DNA from: Dolichospermum compactum NIES-806
Lineage (GTDB): Bacteria; Cyanobacteriota; Cyanobacteriia; Cyanobacteriales; Nostocaceae
Reading direction: 5' to 3'
Assembly (NCBI RefSeq): GCF_002368115.1
Contig: NZ_AP018316.1
Coordinates: forward strand, 3,678,931 to 3,725,424
Length of the DNA: 46,494 bases
Part shown: piece after piece, positions 33,077-41,747 of the stretch
Layout of the letters: every line of letters starts with the position of its first letter
Numbering within the stretch: the stretch's first letter is position 1
Translations under genes and position numbers: made by a program
Notes under the pieces: generated by a model
Database searches by the model: none
Told to the model about the DNA's origin: nothing
What the model saw: only the letters and a program-made list of their open reading frames with translations

Positions 33077-33688
33077 GTGGTTCAAACCTTAACCAAATCA
33101 GTCAGCTTTGAGGAGTTTATCCAATCCTATCCAGAAACAGGATCACGTTATGAATTACACAATGGAGAAATTGTAGAAATGAACCCACCCGTAGGAGATC
33201 ATGAAGTCGTAATTGGTTTTTTAGCACGTAAGATATCAGGAGAATTAGATAGACTTAATCTTTCTTACCTCATACCTAAAACAACATTAATCAAAGCACC
33301 AAAATCTGAATCTGCCTATTCACCTGATATTTTATTACTAAACCCTGCTAACTTACCTAATGAACCTTTATGGAAGAAAGAATCAACTATTACTCAAGCT
33401 GATTCAGTTCCTTTGGTAATAGAAATTGTTAGCAGTAATTGGCAAACAGATTATACTCATAAAACCAACGATTATGAATCAATGGGTATTCCTGAATATT
33501 GGATAGTTGATTATGGTGCTTTCGGTGGTAAAAGATTTATTGGTAATCCTAAACAACCGACTATTTCTATTTATTCTTTAGTTGATGATGAATACATAGT
33601 TAATCAATTTAGAGGTGATGATTTAATTATATCGCCATTATTTCCGGAACTTAAATTAACACTTTCACAAATTTTACAAAATATATAA
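33077..33688 (+). CDS. Uma2-family (DUF820) restriction-endonuclease-fold protein
   Basis: The 203-residue paralogue of the protein at 16982. Conserved parts are RYELHNGEIVEMNPPVGDHE (about 24-43), YSPDILLLNP, VPLVIEIVSSNW, and YESMGIPEYWIVDYG. Putative catalytic residues are the Asp in PDILLL and the Glu in IEIVS. It starts with GTG, preceded by AAGAGG and a convincing promoter, so it is probably expressed. Function in cyanobacteria is unknown. A palindrome copy follows the stop by 15 bp. Confidence 0.9.
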   Translation: MVQTLTKSVSFEEFIQSYPETGSRYELHNGEIVEMNPPVGDHEVVIGFLARKISGELDRLNLSYLIPKTTLIKAPKSESAYSPDILLLNPANLPNEPLWKKESTITQADSVPLVIEIVSSNWQTDYTHKTNDYESMGIPEYWIVDYGAFGGKRFIGNPKQPTISIYSLVDDEYIVNQFRGDDLIISPLFPELKLTLSQILQNI

Positions 33689-33703
33689 ATACTGTAAGCG
33701 TAA

Positions 33704-33734
33704 GATCCCCGACTTCTTTGAGAAGTCGGGGATC
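33704..33734. repeat. Palindromic repeat, family GATCCCCGACTTCTT (copy 4)
   Basis: Arms GATCCCCGACTTCTT and AGAAGTCGGGGATC. It lies between the convergent Uma2 and pentapeptide-repeat genes, 15 bp and 10 bp from their stop codons, so it could end both transcripts. Confidence 0.9.
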
Positions 33735-33744
33735 TGATCTGAAT

Positions 33745-34248
33745 CTAAGAACAATATAAAGTATCTCTTGTATCCCTTCCTGTCACGGGATTAGTCCCTT
33801 TTGCTACGTTACATAGTTTCTTTTGTTCATCTCGACGCAGGAGTACATCGGTAAAATCTGCACCGTCTATTATAGCACCATCAAATTTGGCACTAGCTGC
33901 GAATGCTCCTTCTAAAATGGCGTTGGTTAAATCGGCTTTAATTAACCGCGCTGAATCTAACGTAGCATTAGTTAGGTCTGCTCCCTGTAAATTTGCTGAT
34001 TCTAGATTGGCGGCGAAAAAACTAACACCTCTTAAGTTAGAGTGACTAAAATTACTGTAGCGAAGATTGGCTTTAGTAAAACTGGAATCTGTTAAATCAC
34101 GTCCAGAAAAATCAGCACTGATAAGAATTTCTTTGTTATATTCCAGTGCTACAGCAGAAGGGACAAAAGCCACTAAGGCTGTGGTGGAAATCATTGCCCA
34201 AAGTAATAAACTGAGTATACTGATCCAATTGCGATGCTTAGTATTCAT
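33745..34248 (-). CDS. Secreted/lumenal pentapeptide-repeat protein
   Basis: The 167-residue protein has a signal peptide (about residues 1-34, basic start, hydrophobic core WISILSLLLWAMI, ending SAVA). Then come about 15 tandem A(D/N)LXX pentapeptides (ANLRYSNFSHSNLRGVSFF, then ANLESANLQGADLTNATLDS) that form a right-handed beta-helix, and a short C-terminal tail with two Cys (KLCNVAKG and TLYCS). In cyanobacteria such proteins are often in the thylakoid lumen; the role is unknown. Its start codon is only 14 bp from the divergent YraN start. Confidence 0.9.
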   Translation of the reverse strand: MNTKHRNWISILSLLLWAMISTTALVAFVPSAVALEYNKEILISADFSGRDLTDSSFTKANLRYSNFSHSNLRGVSFFAANLESANLQGADLTNATLDSARLIKADLTNAILEGAFAASAKFDGAIIDGADFTDVLLRRDEQKKLCNVAKGTNPVTGRDTRDTLYCS

Positions 34249-34262
34249 GGTATTGTTAATTA

Positions 34263-34703
34263 ATGGCTAATCCTTCTCCACTTAATTATGCAGATATTGG
34301 TAACATAGGTGAAGACCTAGTAGCCAAATGGTTACAATCTACAGGTTGGGAAGTTTTGCAGCGGCGCTTTTGCTGTCGTTGGGGAGAAATTGATATTATT
34401 GCCCAATATCAAGATACAATGCTGGCGTTTGTTGAAGTGAAAACCCGCAGTTCTGGTAATTGGGATGAAGGGGGAAAAAATGCCATTACTCCCCAAAAAC
34501 AGGCAAAAATCTGGCGGACGGCGGAAATATTTTTAGCTAAATATCCACAAAAAGCTGATTATGCTTGTCGCTTTGATGTGGCACTTGTTCATTATCAATT
34601 ACAAAGTAGAAAGATGATTAGCGGAGAATTTTTAGAGCGTTTATCTATATCTGGGTATGAGTTTAAGCTGCTACAATATATTGAGGCAGCTTTTGAACAA
34701 TAG
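34263..34703 (+). CDS. YraN family (UPF0102) nuclease-fold protein
   Basis: The 146-residue protein has the family order: GNIGEDLVAKWLQSTGWEVL, RWGEIDIIAQ, LAFVEVKTRSS, and an RFDVALVH segment. GEID and EVK form a PD-(D/E)XK active site like that of Holliday-junction resolvases. The cellular substrate is not established. Divergent from the pentapeptide-repeat gene. Confidence 0.92.
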   Translation: MANPSPLNYADIGNIGEDLVAKWLQSTGWEVLQRRFCCRWGEIDIIAQYQDTMLAFVEVKTRSSGNWDEGGKNAITPQKQAKIWRTAEIFLAKYPQKADYACRFDVALVHYQLQSRKMISGEFLERLSISGYEFKLLQYIEAAFEQ

Positions 34704-34755
34704 TAATCATGATTGCAAAATTATTTTTACTTTGCGACACTTCATTTAGAATTGT

Positions 34756-35148
34756 TTAAGCGAGTGTTTCTGGACAGTAGCCTAAACCTCGAACAAATTG
34801 TTGTCTAAATGCTTCAATTTCTTCTTTTTCCGGGCTACCATGAGAAACAACTGCTACTTGGTAACGACGCATTACGTCTACGGGTGTTTGTCCAGATTCT
34901 AAACTCCAAAATGCCATTTGGACTCTCATTGGTGGCTGATAGCTAATTCCCAATTCACTCAAGAAAGCTCGAAAATCGCCATCTTGTTGATCTGAGACTG
35001 TTTCTTTGAGTTTAATTCTGACTACCCAACCATCAATTTGATGAATCACACTGACAAAGGACAGGGGAAGTTGTGGTCTACCATGTAAGTATTGAACGAT
35101 TCTCAGGGTGAGGGTGGCATTGCCTAGATAGTATAAGTATTCCATCAT
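34756..35148 (-). CDS. Conserved hypothetical cyanobacterial protein
   Basis: No family is recognised. The 130-residue protein is soluble, with a mixed strand/helix pattern (LTLRIVQYLHGRPQLPLSFV, WVVRIKLKETV, then FRAFLSELGISY and EIEAFRQQFVRGLGY). It contains one Cys near the C-terminus. The start may be Met1 or Met2. It converges with the YraN gene. The 272 bp upstream contains AAGAATGAAGAA-type repeats and a MITE A fragment, with no other gene visible. Confidence 0.65.
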   Translation of the reverse strand: MMEYLYYLGNATLTLRIVQYLHGRPQLPLSFVSVIHQIDGWVVRIKLKETVSDQQDGDFRAFLSELGISYQPPMRVQMAFWSLESGQTPVDVMRRYQVAVVSHGSPEKEEIEAFRQQFVRGLGYCPETLA

Positions 35149-35345
35149 AATTTTATGGGATTAAGTTTAGTTCTACCTATCTATCTTCGTTAATGGGGTG
35201 GGGTTCTGGGTAGGGTAAAAGCACCCATTGTTCTATGGGGAGATTTACCCAATAATTTAGAAGTCACCGAGTCAGGAGTCAGAATGAAGAATAAAGAATG
35301 AAGAAGATGGAAAGAAGATGGAAAGACGAGGGAGTAAAAGTGATG

Positions 35346-35396
35346 TATAGCGGTTAAAGTAAGTTTTGTAGCTCATTTAAGTGCATACTATTATAA
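35346..35396. mobile_element. MITE-like element A, shortened copy
   Basis: Both ends of element A are present (TATAGCGGT on the left; TATAATAGTATGCACTT on the other strand at the right) but the G-rich centre is missing, leaving about 50 bp. It lies 24 bp upstream of the queA start, where it could affect that leader. Confidence 0.5.
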
Positions 35397-35420
35397 CAAT
35401 TTAACAATTACTTAATTAAT

Positions 35421-36557
35421 ATGAAGCAACAAATAATACAAGATAACGTAGAAACACAAAATGTTAATTTAGATTGTTCGTTGTCTGGTTATGACTACGA
35501 ACTTCCACCAGGACTAATTGCCCAAAACCCTGCTGTTCCTAGAGATAGTTCTAAGTTATTGGTGGTAAATTCTCCCGAAACTGCTAAAAGTATACCACCT
35601 CTACATCATATTTTCCGTGATTTGTCGGAATTGCTGAAAGCGGGTGATTTATTAGTTATGAATAATACAAAAGTAATTCCCGCTCGGCTATATGGCTGTA
35701 AGGATACAGGTGCGGGGGTGGAAGTGTTGCTGTTGGAGGAACGAGGACATAATTGCTGGTTGGCTTTGGTGAAGCCTGGAAAGCGCTTTAAGGTGGGTAG
35801 TGAGATTATTTTTACAGCGGGGGGAGATGGGAATAAACAGGAATTGAGGGCGACAGTTGTTGAGTCAGATCCAGAAACTGGGGGGCGATTATTACAGTTT
35901 GATTTGCCCCCAGCAGTTCCTTTAGTGCAGGTGTTAGGGAAGTTTGGACAGATTCCCCTACCTCCTTATATTACGGCTTCTACGGCGGCTGATGAACAGT
36001 ATCAGACGGTGTATGCGGCTGAACAGGGAGCGATCGCAGCCCCAACAGCAGGATTACATTTTACACCGGAATTATTAGAAAAATTGCGTAATAATGGCAT
36101 TAATCAAGCTTTTATTACTCTTCATGTTGGTGTCGGTACTTTCCGCCCGGTGGAGGTAGAAGATGTCACTACCCACGCTATGCACGAAGAATGGATTGAA
36201 GTTACTGCTGATACCGTTGAGCAAATTCGGGCTACTCAGGCTGCTGGGGGACGAATTATTGCGGTGGGGACAACAGTGGTAAGAGCTTTAGAAGGTGCGG
36301 CACAATCTGGGGATTTACAGCCCTTTGTCGGGAAAACAAACTTATTTATTTATCCTGGCTATAAATGGCAGGTTGTGCAGGGGTTAATCACCAATTTTCA
36401 TTTACCCCGTTCTAGTTTATTGATGCTGGTTAGTGCTTTGATTGGTAGAGAAAGACTATTGGATCTTTATCGGCAGGCAATTAGTTTTGAATACCGCTTC
36501 TACTCTTTTGGTGATGCTATGTTGATCTTACCAGAAGGGAAAAGTATTCAATTATGA
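35421..36557 (+). CDS. queA: S-adenosylmethionine:tRNA ribosyltransferase-isomerase
   Basis: QueA transfers and isomerises the ribose of SAM onto preQ1 in tRNA to make epoxyqueuosine, the substrate of QueG. The 378-residue protein shows YDYELPPGLIAQNPAVPRD, GDLLVMNNTKVIPARLYG, APTAGLHFTPELL, TLHVGVGTFRPVE, and NFHLPRSSLLMLVSAL. The first 20 residues (MKQQIIQDNVETQNVNLDCS) extend beyond the usual start; an internal TTG start near the GYDYELP segment is possible. No other queuosine gene is adjacent. Confidence 0.95.
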   Translation: MKQQIIQDNVETQNVNLDCSLSGYDYELPPGLIAQNPAVPRDSSKLLVVNSPETAKSIPPLHHIFRDLSELLKAGDLLVMNNTKVIPARLYGCKDTGAGVEVLLLEERGHNCWLALVKPGKRFKVGSEIIFTAGGDGNKQELRATVVESDPETGGRLLQFDLPPAVPLVQVLGKFGQIPLPPYITASTAADEQYQTVYAAEQGAIAAPTAGLHFTPELLEKLRNNGINQAFITLHVGVGTFRPVEVEDVTTHAMHEEWIEVTADTVEQIRATQAAGGRIIAVGTTVVRALEGAAQSGDLQPFVGKTNLFIYPGYKWQVVQGLITNFHLPRSSLLMLVSALIGRERLLDLYRQAISFEYRFYSFGDAMLILPEGKSIQL

Positions 36558-36776
36558 ATTTTTGATGAAGTGATGGATAATCTAATTTAGATTGGATTCA
36601 GTATGACTAAAGGGTAGTGAGTCATGTATCAAAAATGCCATAAATCTCCGTCTTTTAACATAGCTAAGGCTACATACAAGCAAGTATTAATGAGTATCGT
36701 TTCTACTTCTTCTGCATTTTTAATCTTGACTTTACCTGCAATTATTAATTCTCCCATAAGAACTAACTTTCTTATC

Positions 36777-36813
36777 TTCCCTATTCCCTATTCCCTATTC
36801 CCTATTCCCTATA
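36777..36813. repeat. Heptamer tandem repeat (TTCCCTA)n at the 3' end of the ktrA-type gene
   Basis: Five near-perfect TTCCCTA units end in CCCTATATTGG. The minus-strand stop codon of the ktrA-type gene (36809-36811) is supplied by the last unit. The preceding interval (36558-36776) holds AT-rich DNA with no supported gene. Confidence 0.85.
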
Positions 36814-37504
36814 TTGGTAAACGATTAATATCTTTATTACAACCAATTACAACCATTGCAGAACCTTTTTCTAAGCGTTTAGTTGGTTCGGGATTAATGA
36901 TAAATTTACCATCATGACTGACAGCCAACATATTTAAACCGTAGCGGTTACGCAGTTGAAGTTCAGCAATGGTTCTTCCATGAAATTCATCAGGGACAAT
37001 TAACTCCACAATACTGTTATCTGGGTCAAGATCAAATCTTTCTAAAATTCCCGGTTTAGTGAGTGTTCGTGCTAAAGCACAACCAGCTTCATATTCTGGA
37101 AATACTACATGATCTGCTCCTACTCGTTGTAATAATTTGCGGTGAACCTCACTAGAGGCTTTTGCAACTACGTGAGGTACACCACCTTCTTTGACATTTA
37201 AGGTAGTAATAATACTTTCCTGAACGTAGTTACCAATAGCGACAATAACGGTATCAAATTCAAAAATTCCGGCTTCTTTTAGTGCTGCTGATTCCGTTGA
37301 ATCTAATTGTAAAGCATGACCAACTATTTCTTCATTCAGAGCTTCAGAAACCCGTTTTTCATCAACATCTGTAGCTAACACTTGATAACCTAAATTATGC
37401 AATGTTGAACAGACAGAACGACCAAAGCGACCTAATCCAATGACAGCAAATTGTTGGTTATCTTTACGTAAACTGCGAAGAAATTTTAATGATGAAAGGT
37501 TCAT
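36809..37504 (-). CDS. ktrA: KtrA/TrkA-type potassium uptake regulatory subunit (RCK domain)
   Basis: The 231-residue cytosolic protein has an N-terminal RCK_N Rossmann domain with VIGLGRFGRSV and TDVDEKRV, and a C-terminal RCK_C domain (SIVELIVPDEFHGRTIAEL). It forms a ring that gates the membrane subunit and binds NAD(H)/ATP. The KtrB-type gene lies upstream (44 bp gap, filled with GTTGTCAGTT repeats), giving a two-gene operon. The end (NKDINRLPI) is produced by the heptamer repeat tract; the length is normal, so no essential part is lost. Confidence 0.92.
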   Translation of the reverse strand: MNLSSLKFLRSLRKDNQQFAVIGLGRFGRSVCSTLHNLGYQVLATDVDEKRVSEALNEEIVGHALQLDSTESAALKEAGIFEFDTVIVAIGNYVQESIITTLNVKEGGVPHVVAKASSEVHRKLLQRVGADHVVFPEYEAGCALARTLTKPGILERFDLDPDNSIVELIVPDEFHGRTIAELQLRNRYGLNMLAVSHDGKFIINPEPTKRLEKGSAMVVIGCNKDINRLPI

Positions 37505-37548
37505 AATTTGTCAGTTGTTAGTTGTCAGTTTTCAGTTGCTAAATTCTT

Positions 37549-38904
37549 TTATCCAACAAGGAGATTTTCTTCGGGGTAGTGAATTCTGCTAGGACGAGGA
37601 TCACCTAAGATAGATGACATTAATAATAAAATACCAACGCGACCAATATACATTGTGAGAATTAAAATTAATTTGGCTGCGGTAGAAACAGTAGCGGTAA
37701 TTCCTGTGGAAAGTCCGACTGTACCAAAGGCTGATACTACTTCAAAAAGAATTTGAATAAAAGCCAATGTGGGGTCAGTAATACTAATTAAAACCGTTGC
37801 AACAATCACTGTTGCTAGTGAACCAAACACTACCCCCACAGCTTTTAAAATTAAAGAAATGGCAATTTTACGATTATACAACAATACCTGTTCTTTGCCT
37901 TGAAGAATTGCCTTTGTACAACTGGTCAGAACTCGTAAAGTAGTGGTTTTTATTCCTCCTCCTGTACCTCCAGGACTTGCGCCAATAAACATGAGGGCAA
38001 TCATAATAAATAATCCGGCATTAGTCATTTTTCCAATGTCAATGCTATTAAAACCAGCGGTTCTGGTGCTGACTGATTGAAACCAAGCCGCTAATATTTT
38101 ATCAGATAAACTTAATTTTCCAAAGACGCTATCGTTTCTGATTTCTATAAAGAAAATTGCAATTGTTCCTAACACTAATAAAATTAAAGTAGTGCTAGTT
38201 GCAACTTTAAAATCCAGGGAAAATATTAAACAACTTGTTTTTTTGATGATCCGATTACGCTGATAACTAAAGCTATCTCGCAACCACAAATACATATCCA
38301 AGATAACTTGATAACCAATACCTCCAAAGATAATTAAACAGCCAATTGTGATAATCACTAAAGGAGAAGATTGATAACCAATTAAATTATCTTTAAATAA
38401 ACTAAATCCAGCATTGTTCCAAGCACTGACACTGTGAAAAATAGCTAACCAAGTTCCTTCTTGCCAACCTTTTTCGGGAACAAAGGCTATCATTAATAAA
38501 AATACTCCTGTGAGTTCAAACAATAAGGTAGTCGCAATAATAGAACGGATAATTTGAGAGCTACCACTCATGCCTGGACGGTCTAAAGCTTGTTGAATTG
38601 CTACTTTTTGTCTCAGGTCAAACTTTCTGCCAATTAATAATATTAAAAATGTGGTAGTTGTCATATAACCCAAACCACCAATTTGTGCTAATAGGGCAAT
38701 AAATAACTGACCTAAAAAAGAAAATTCAGTGCCAGTATCTACTACTGCTAATCCTGTGACACAAACCGCTGAAGTTGAAGTAAATAGAGCGACAATGGGG
38801 TCATTCCAATTACCATTACCAGTTGAAAAAGGCATTGTCAAGAGAATTGCTCCCAAAAGAATGACAGCAATAAATCCCAAACAAATTGTCCGCGCAACAG
38901 TCAT
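37549..38904 (-). CDS. ktrB: KtrB/TrkH-type potassium transporter membrane subunit
   Basis: The 451-residue protein has about 8-10 membrane helices in four M1-P-M2 repeats. Each carries the selectivity-filter Gly: SAVCVTGLAVVD, SAWNNAGFSLF, STRTAGFNSID and AFGTVGLSTGI. It takes up K+ (Na+ dependent in KtrAB systems). In cyanobacteria the Ktr system is needed for osmotic stress response. Only two subunits are present here; the third cyanobacterial component (KtrE) is not in the window. The gene starts at ATG 38904 with AT-rich DNA upstream. Confidence 0.93.
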   Translation of the reverse strand: MTVARTICLGFIAVILLGAILLTMPFSTGNGNWNDPIVALFTSTSAVCVTGLAVVDTGTEFSFLGQLFIALLAQIGGLGYMTTTTFLILLIGRKFDLRQKVAIQQALDRPGMSGSSQIIRSIIATTLLFELTGVFLLMIAFVPEKGWQEGTWLAIFHSVSAWNNAGFSLFKDNLIGYQSSPLVIITIGCLIIFGGIGYQVILDMYLWLRDSFSYQRNRIIKKTSCLIFSLDFKVATSTTLILLVLGTIAIFFIEIRNDSVFGKLSLSDKILAAWFQSVSTRTAGFNSIDIGKMTNAGLFIMIALMFIGASPGGTGGGIKTTTLRVLTSCTKAILQGKEQVLLYNRKIAISLILKAVGVVFGSLATVIVATVLISITDPTLAFIQILFEVVSAFGTVGLSTGITATVSTAAKLILILTMYIGRVGILLLMSSILGDPRPSRIHYPEENLLVG

Positions 38905-38999
38905 AAGTGATTAAAAATGAAGAAATTTCATGCAGTTAGGTTATTTTTATATATTCCCAAGGTAGAATTAATGAGTTATTCCCTGGCGTAAAAATATCC

Positions 39000-39102
39000 C
39001 TATAGCGGTTATTGGTTGAGTGAAATACAAGAACCCAACCCCCTCCCCGCAAGCGAGGAGGGGGCTTATGACTGTATTTCATTCAAGTACATACCGTTAT
39101 AT
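39000..39102. mobile_element. MITE-like element A (copy 2)
   Basis: Terminal inverted repeats TATAGCGGTTATTGGTTGAG and, on the other strand, TATAACGGTATGTACTTGAA are each followed by TGAAATAC. The centre is a CCCCTCCCCGCAAGCGAGGA-type hairpin. It matches copy 1 at 19734-19843. It lies between the divergent ktrB gene and the tocopherol methyltransferase gene. Confidence 0.7.
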
Positions 39103-39178
39103 CTAATTAAAAACATAAATGGTAGCCTAAGAATAAGTTTTTTTGCAGTTTCTTGTCATCTTTATTATTATTAAATTC

Positions 39179-40021
39179 ATGAGTCAAATACTTTACAAAC
39201 AAATTCAGGAATTTTACGATGCTTCTTCCAGTTTGTGGGAACAGATTTGGGGGGAACATATGCATCATGGTTATTACGGTGTAGATGGTAAACAGGTGAA
39301 AGAACGCCGTCAGGCACAAATTGATTTAATTGAAGAATTGTTAAAATGGGCTGATGTTAAGGGTGCGGAAAATATTCTTGATGTCGGCTGTGGGATTGGT
39401 GGTAGTTCTTTATACTTGGCTGAAAAGTTTGGGGCAAATGCTACGGGAATTACATTGAGTCCTGTACAAGCTGCTAGAGCTACTGAAAGGTCTTTGGCAA
39501 TGAGTTTGAGTCAAAAGACTAGATTCATGGTTGCTAATGCCCAGGAAATGCCTTTTGAGGATAATTCTTTTGATTTGGTGTGGTCGCTGGAAAGCGGTGA
39601 ACATATGCCAGATAAAACCAAGTTTTTGCAAGAGTGCTATCGCGTATTAAAGCCCGGTGGAACTTTGATTATGGTGACATGGTGTCATCGGAATACGGAT
39701 AAGTCCCCGCTAACAAAGGATGAGAAAAAGCACTTAGAAGATATTTATCGAGTCTATTGTTTACCTTATGTTATCTCTTTAGCGGAGTATGAAGCGATCG
39801 CTTGGCAATTGCCTTTAAATAATATTCGCACGGCTGATTGGTCAACCGCTGTTGCTCCTTTTTGGAATGTGGTAATTGATTCGGCTTTTACACCCCAAGC
39901 ATTTATCGGTCTATTAATGGCTGGTTGGACTACAATTCAGGGGGCATTATCTTTAGGTTTAATGCGTCGAGGTTATGAAACTGGATTGGTTCGGTTTGGA
40001 TTATTACGGGGAACAAAGTAA
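39179..40021 (+). CDS. Gamma-tocopherol C-methyltransferase-like SAM-dependent methyltransferase
   Basis: Converts gamma- to alpha-tocopherol (vitamin E) with SAM. The 280-residue protein (from ATG 39179; an upstream TTG-type extension to 39143 is not conserved) has a Rossmann core with LDVGCGIGGSS. It also shows the characteristic ITLSPVQAARATER, SLESGEHMPDKTKFL, MVTWCHR and LPYVISLAEYEA segments of tocopherol methyltransferases. The N-terminal WEQIWGEHMHHGYYG segment is typical. The next gene in the same direction is the phytyltransferase of the same pathway, 165 bp away. Confidence 0.9.
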   Translation: MSQILYKQIQEFYDASSSLWEQIWGEHMHHGYYGVDGKQVKERRQAQIDLIEELLKWADVKGAENILDVGCGIGGSSLYLAEKFGANATGITLSPVQAARATERSLAMSLSQKTRFMVANAQEMPFEDNSFDLVWSLESGEHMPDKTKFLQECYRVLKPGGTLIMVTWCHRNTDKSPLTKDEKKHLEDIYRVYCLPYVISLAEYEAIAWQLPLNNIRTADWSTAVAPFWNVVIDSAFTPQAFIGLLMAGWTTIQGALSLGLMRRGYETGLVRFGLLRGTK

Positions 40022-40186
40022 GTCCAATTTTGTGTAAAGATGTACTCAATTTAAAAATAAACCAACCACAGAGGCACAGAGGACACAGAGGAGAAAAAGA
40101 CAAGTTTAGGAAATTCGGCGCAGTTTCATAAGGAAATGGTATCAGTCCAATTCCTTTAGGTGCTTAAGAACAAAAAAGAACAAAAT

Positions 40187-41128
40187 ATGAATCAATTTTA
40201 TCAACAAAATTCGGCTATTTCTCCAAAAACTTGGTTTTATTCTTTTTGGAAATTTTCCCGTCCCCATACAATTATGGGAACAACTTTGAGTGTCTTGGGT
40301 TTATATTTAATTACCCTGGGTGTCACTTCAACAAATTTTTCTAGTTTGCATATTAGTCAGATTTTAGCAACATGGGTTGCTTGCATAAGTGGCAATATTT
40401 ATATTGTTGGTTTGAATCAATTAGAAGATATTGACATTGATAAAATCAATAAACCTGATTTACCTCTAGCATCGGGGGAATTTACCAGAGGACAAGGACA
40501 ATTAATTGTTATTATTGCTGGTATTGTTGCCTTAGCTTTAGCATGGCTAACTGGACCGTTTTTAATGGGCATGGTGACAATAAGTTTAGCAATTGGTACG
40601 GCTTATTCTTTACCACCAATTCGTTTAAAACAGTTTCCTTTTTGGGCTGCTTTGTGTATTTTTTCGGTGCGGGGAACTATTGTTAATTTAGGTTTGTTTT
40701 TGCATTTTAGTTGGGTATTGCAAAGAAGCCAAGGGATTCCGGGGGCAGTTTGGGCGTTAACAGTGTTTATCTTAGTATTTACATTTGCGATCGCTATCTT
40801 CAAAGATATTCCTGATATGGAAGGAGATAGATTTTACAATATCACAACTTTTACCCTCCAACTCGGACAAAAAAAAGTATTTAATCTCGCACTTTGGGTA
40901 TTAACTATCTGTTATGTAGGCATGATTTTAGTAGCCTTATTCCATCTTGCGGAAGTCAACACTATATTCATCTTAATTACTCATACAGTAGCCTTAATTG
41001 TGATGTGGTGGCAAGGTGCAGGAGTTGATTTACAAGACAAACAAGCCATTACTAATTTCTATCAATTTATCTGGAAATTGTTTTTCATTGAATACCTAAT
41101 TTTTCCCGTCTCCTGTTTATTAGCTTAA
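40187..41128 (+). CDS. Homogentisate phytyltransferase
   Basis: A 313-residue polyprenyltransferase of the UbiA family with about 9 membrane helices. It condenses homogentisate with phytyl diphosphate, the first committed step of tocopherol synthesis. The first Asp-rich motif is NQLEDIDIDKINKPDLP and the second is KDIPDMEGD. The start is ATG 40187; an upstream GTG at 40160 would add nine residues (MLKNKKEQN). It is followed after 4 bp by a TPR gene, so the two are probably co-transcribed. The ACAGAGGCACAGAGGACACA tract at about 40069 is a dispersed repeat. Confidence 0.92.
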   Translation: MNQFYQQNSAISPKTWFYSFWKFSRPHTIMGTTLSVLGLYLITLGVTSTNFSSLHISQILATWVACISGNIYIVGLNQLEDIDIDKINKPDLPLASGEFTRGQGQLIVIIAGIVALALAWLTGPFLMGMVTISLAIGTAYSLPPIRLKQFPFWAALCIFSVRGTIVNLGLFLHFSWVLQRSQGIPGAVWALTVFILVFTFAIAIFKDIPDMEGDRFYNITTFTLQLGQKKVFNLALWVLTICYVGMILVALFHLAEVNTIFILITHTVALIVMWWQGAGVDLQDKQAITNFYQFIWKLFFIEYLIFPVSCLLA

Positions 41129-41132
41129 ACTC

Positions 41133-41594
41133 ATGTTAGAAACATTTCCTAGTTCCAATATTATCGCCCTTTCTGTAGTTATTTTTGGTCTTGCCATTCT
41201 TGGTTATTTGAGTATCAAAACATTGATTACCTCCAACTTATTTCAGAAAGGCATCAACTTTTATCAAGCCAAAGATTTTGAAAATGCCGAAATAGTCTTG
41301 AGGAAAGTTATTGCTATCAACTCTACCAACGATATGGTACGTTTGTTATTAGGAGATATTTTAAATCAGAAAGGACAAATTGTCGAAGCAAAAGCATTAT
41401 TCTGTGAAGTAATTGATAGCAGTCCTAAAAATCCTGATGCTTATTTACGTTTAGCCAATATTCTCATGCAGGAACAACAGGAAACGGAAGCGAAAGCTAA
41501 TTTAGTTCAAGCAAAAGAATTATTGCAAAAACAGCGTCAACCAGAAAGGGCGAAAAAGGTAAGCCAGTTGTTAGATAAAATGTCTAAACTGTGA
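41133..41594 (+). CDS. Membrane-anchored TPR protein
   Basis: The 153-residue protein has an N-terminal membrane helix (about residues 10-32), then about three tetratricopeptide repeats (LFQKGINFYQAKDFENAEIV, VRLLLGDILNQKGQIVEAKA, AYLRLANILMQEQQETEAKA) in a soluble helical tail. It probably serves as a protein-interaction module at the membrane. It lies 4 bp downstream of the phytyltransferase. No published link to tocopherol is known to me; proximity alone is the evidence. Confidence 0.75.
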   Translation: MLETFPSSNIIALSVVIFGLAILGYLSIKTLITSNLFQKGINFYQAKDFENAEIVLRKVIAINSTNDMVRLLLGDILNQKGQIVEAKALFCEVIDSSPKNPDAYLRLANILMQEQQETEAKANLVQAKELLQKQRQPERAKKVSQLLDKMSKL

Positions 41595-41608
41595 TTTTTT
41601 AACAACAA

Positions 41609-41620
41609 GATCCCCGACTT
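41609..41620. repeat. Half copy of the GATCCCCGACTTCTT palindrome
   Basis: Only the left arm GATCCCCGACTT remains, 14 bp after the TPR stop codon; the right arm is absent and ATCTCCCCGTG follows. It shows that the palindrome is a mobile or decaying unit, not just a local hairpin. Confidence 0.7.
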
Positions 41621-41747
41621 ATCTCCCCGTGTTTGCCCTGATACTTGTATTTTAGCGGATAGGATAGAAGAAATAGGCAGTAGGAAGAAATCCGGGTGTT
41701 CTGGTAAGATGAGTGAACCGTTTAATTGATTTTTCAGGAGTTAAAGA

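Noticed and set aside
36624..36917. 97-residue plus-strand frame between queA and the ktrA-type gene
   Set aside because: It runs through the TTCCCTA repeat and into the antisense of the ktrA-type gene. No motif or ribosome site supports it.
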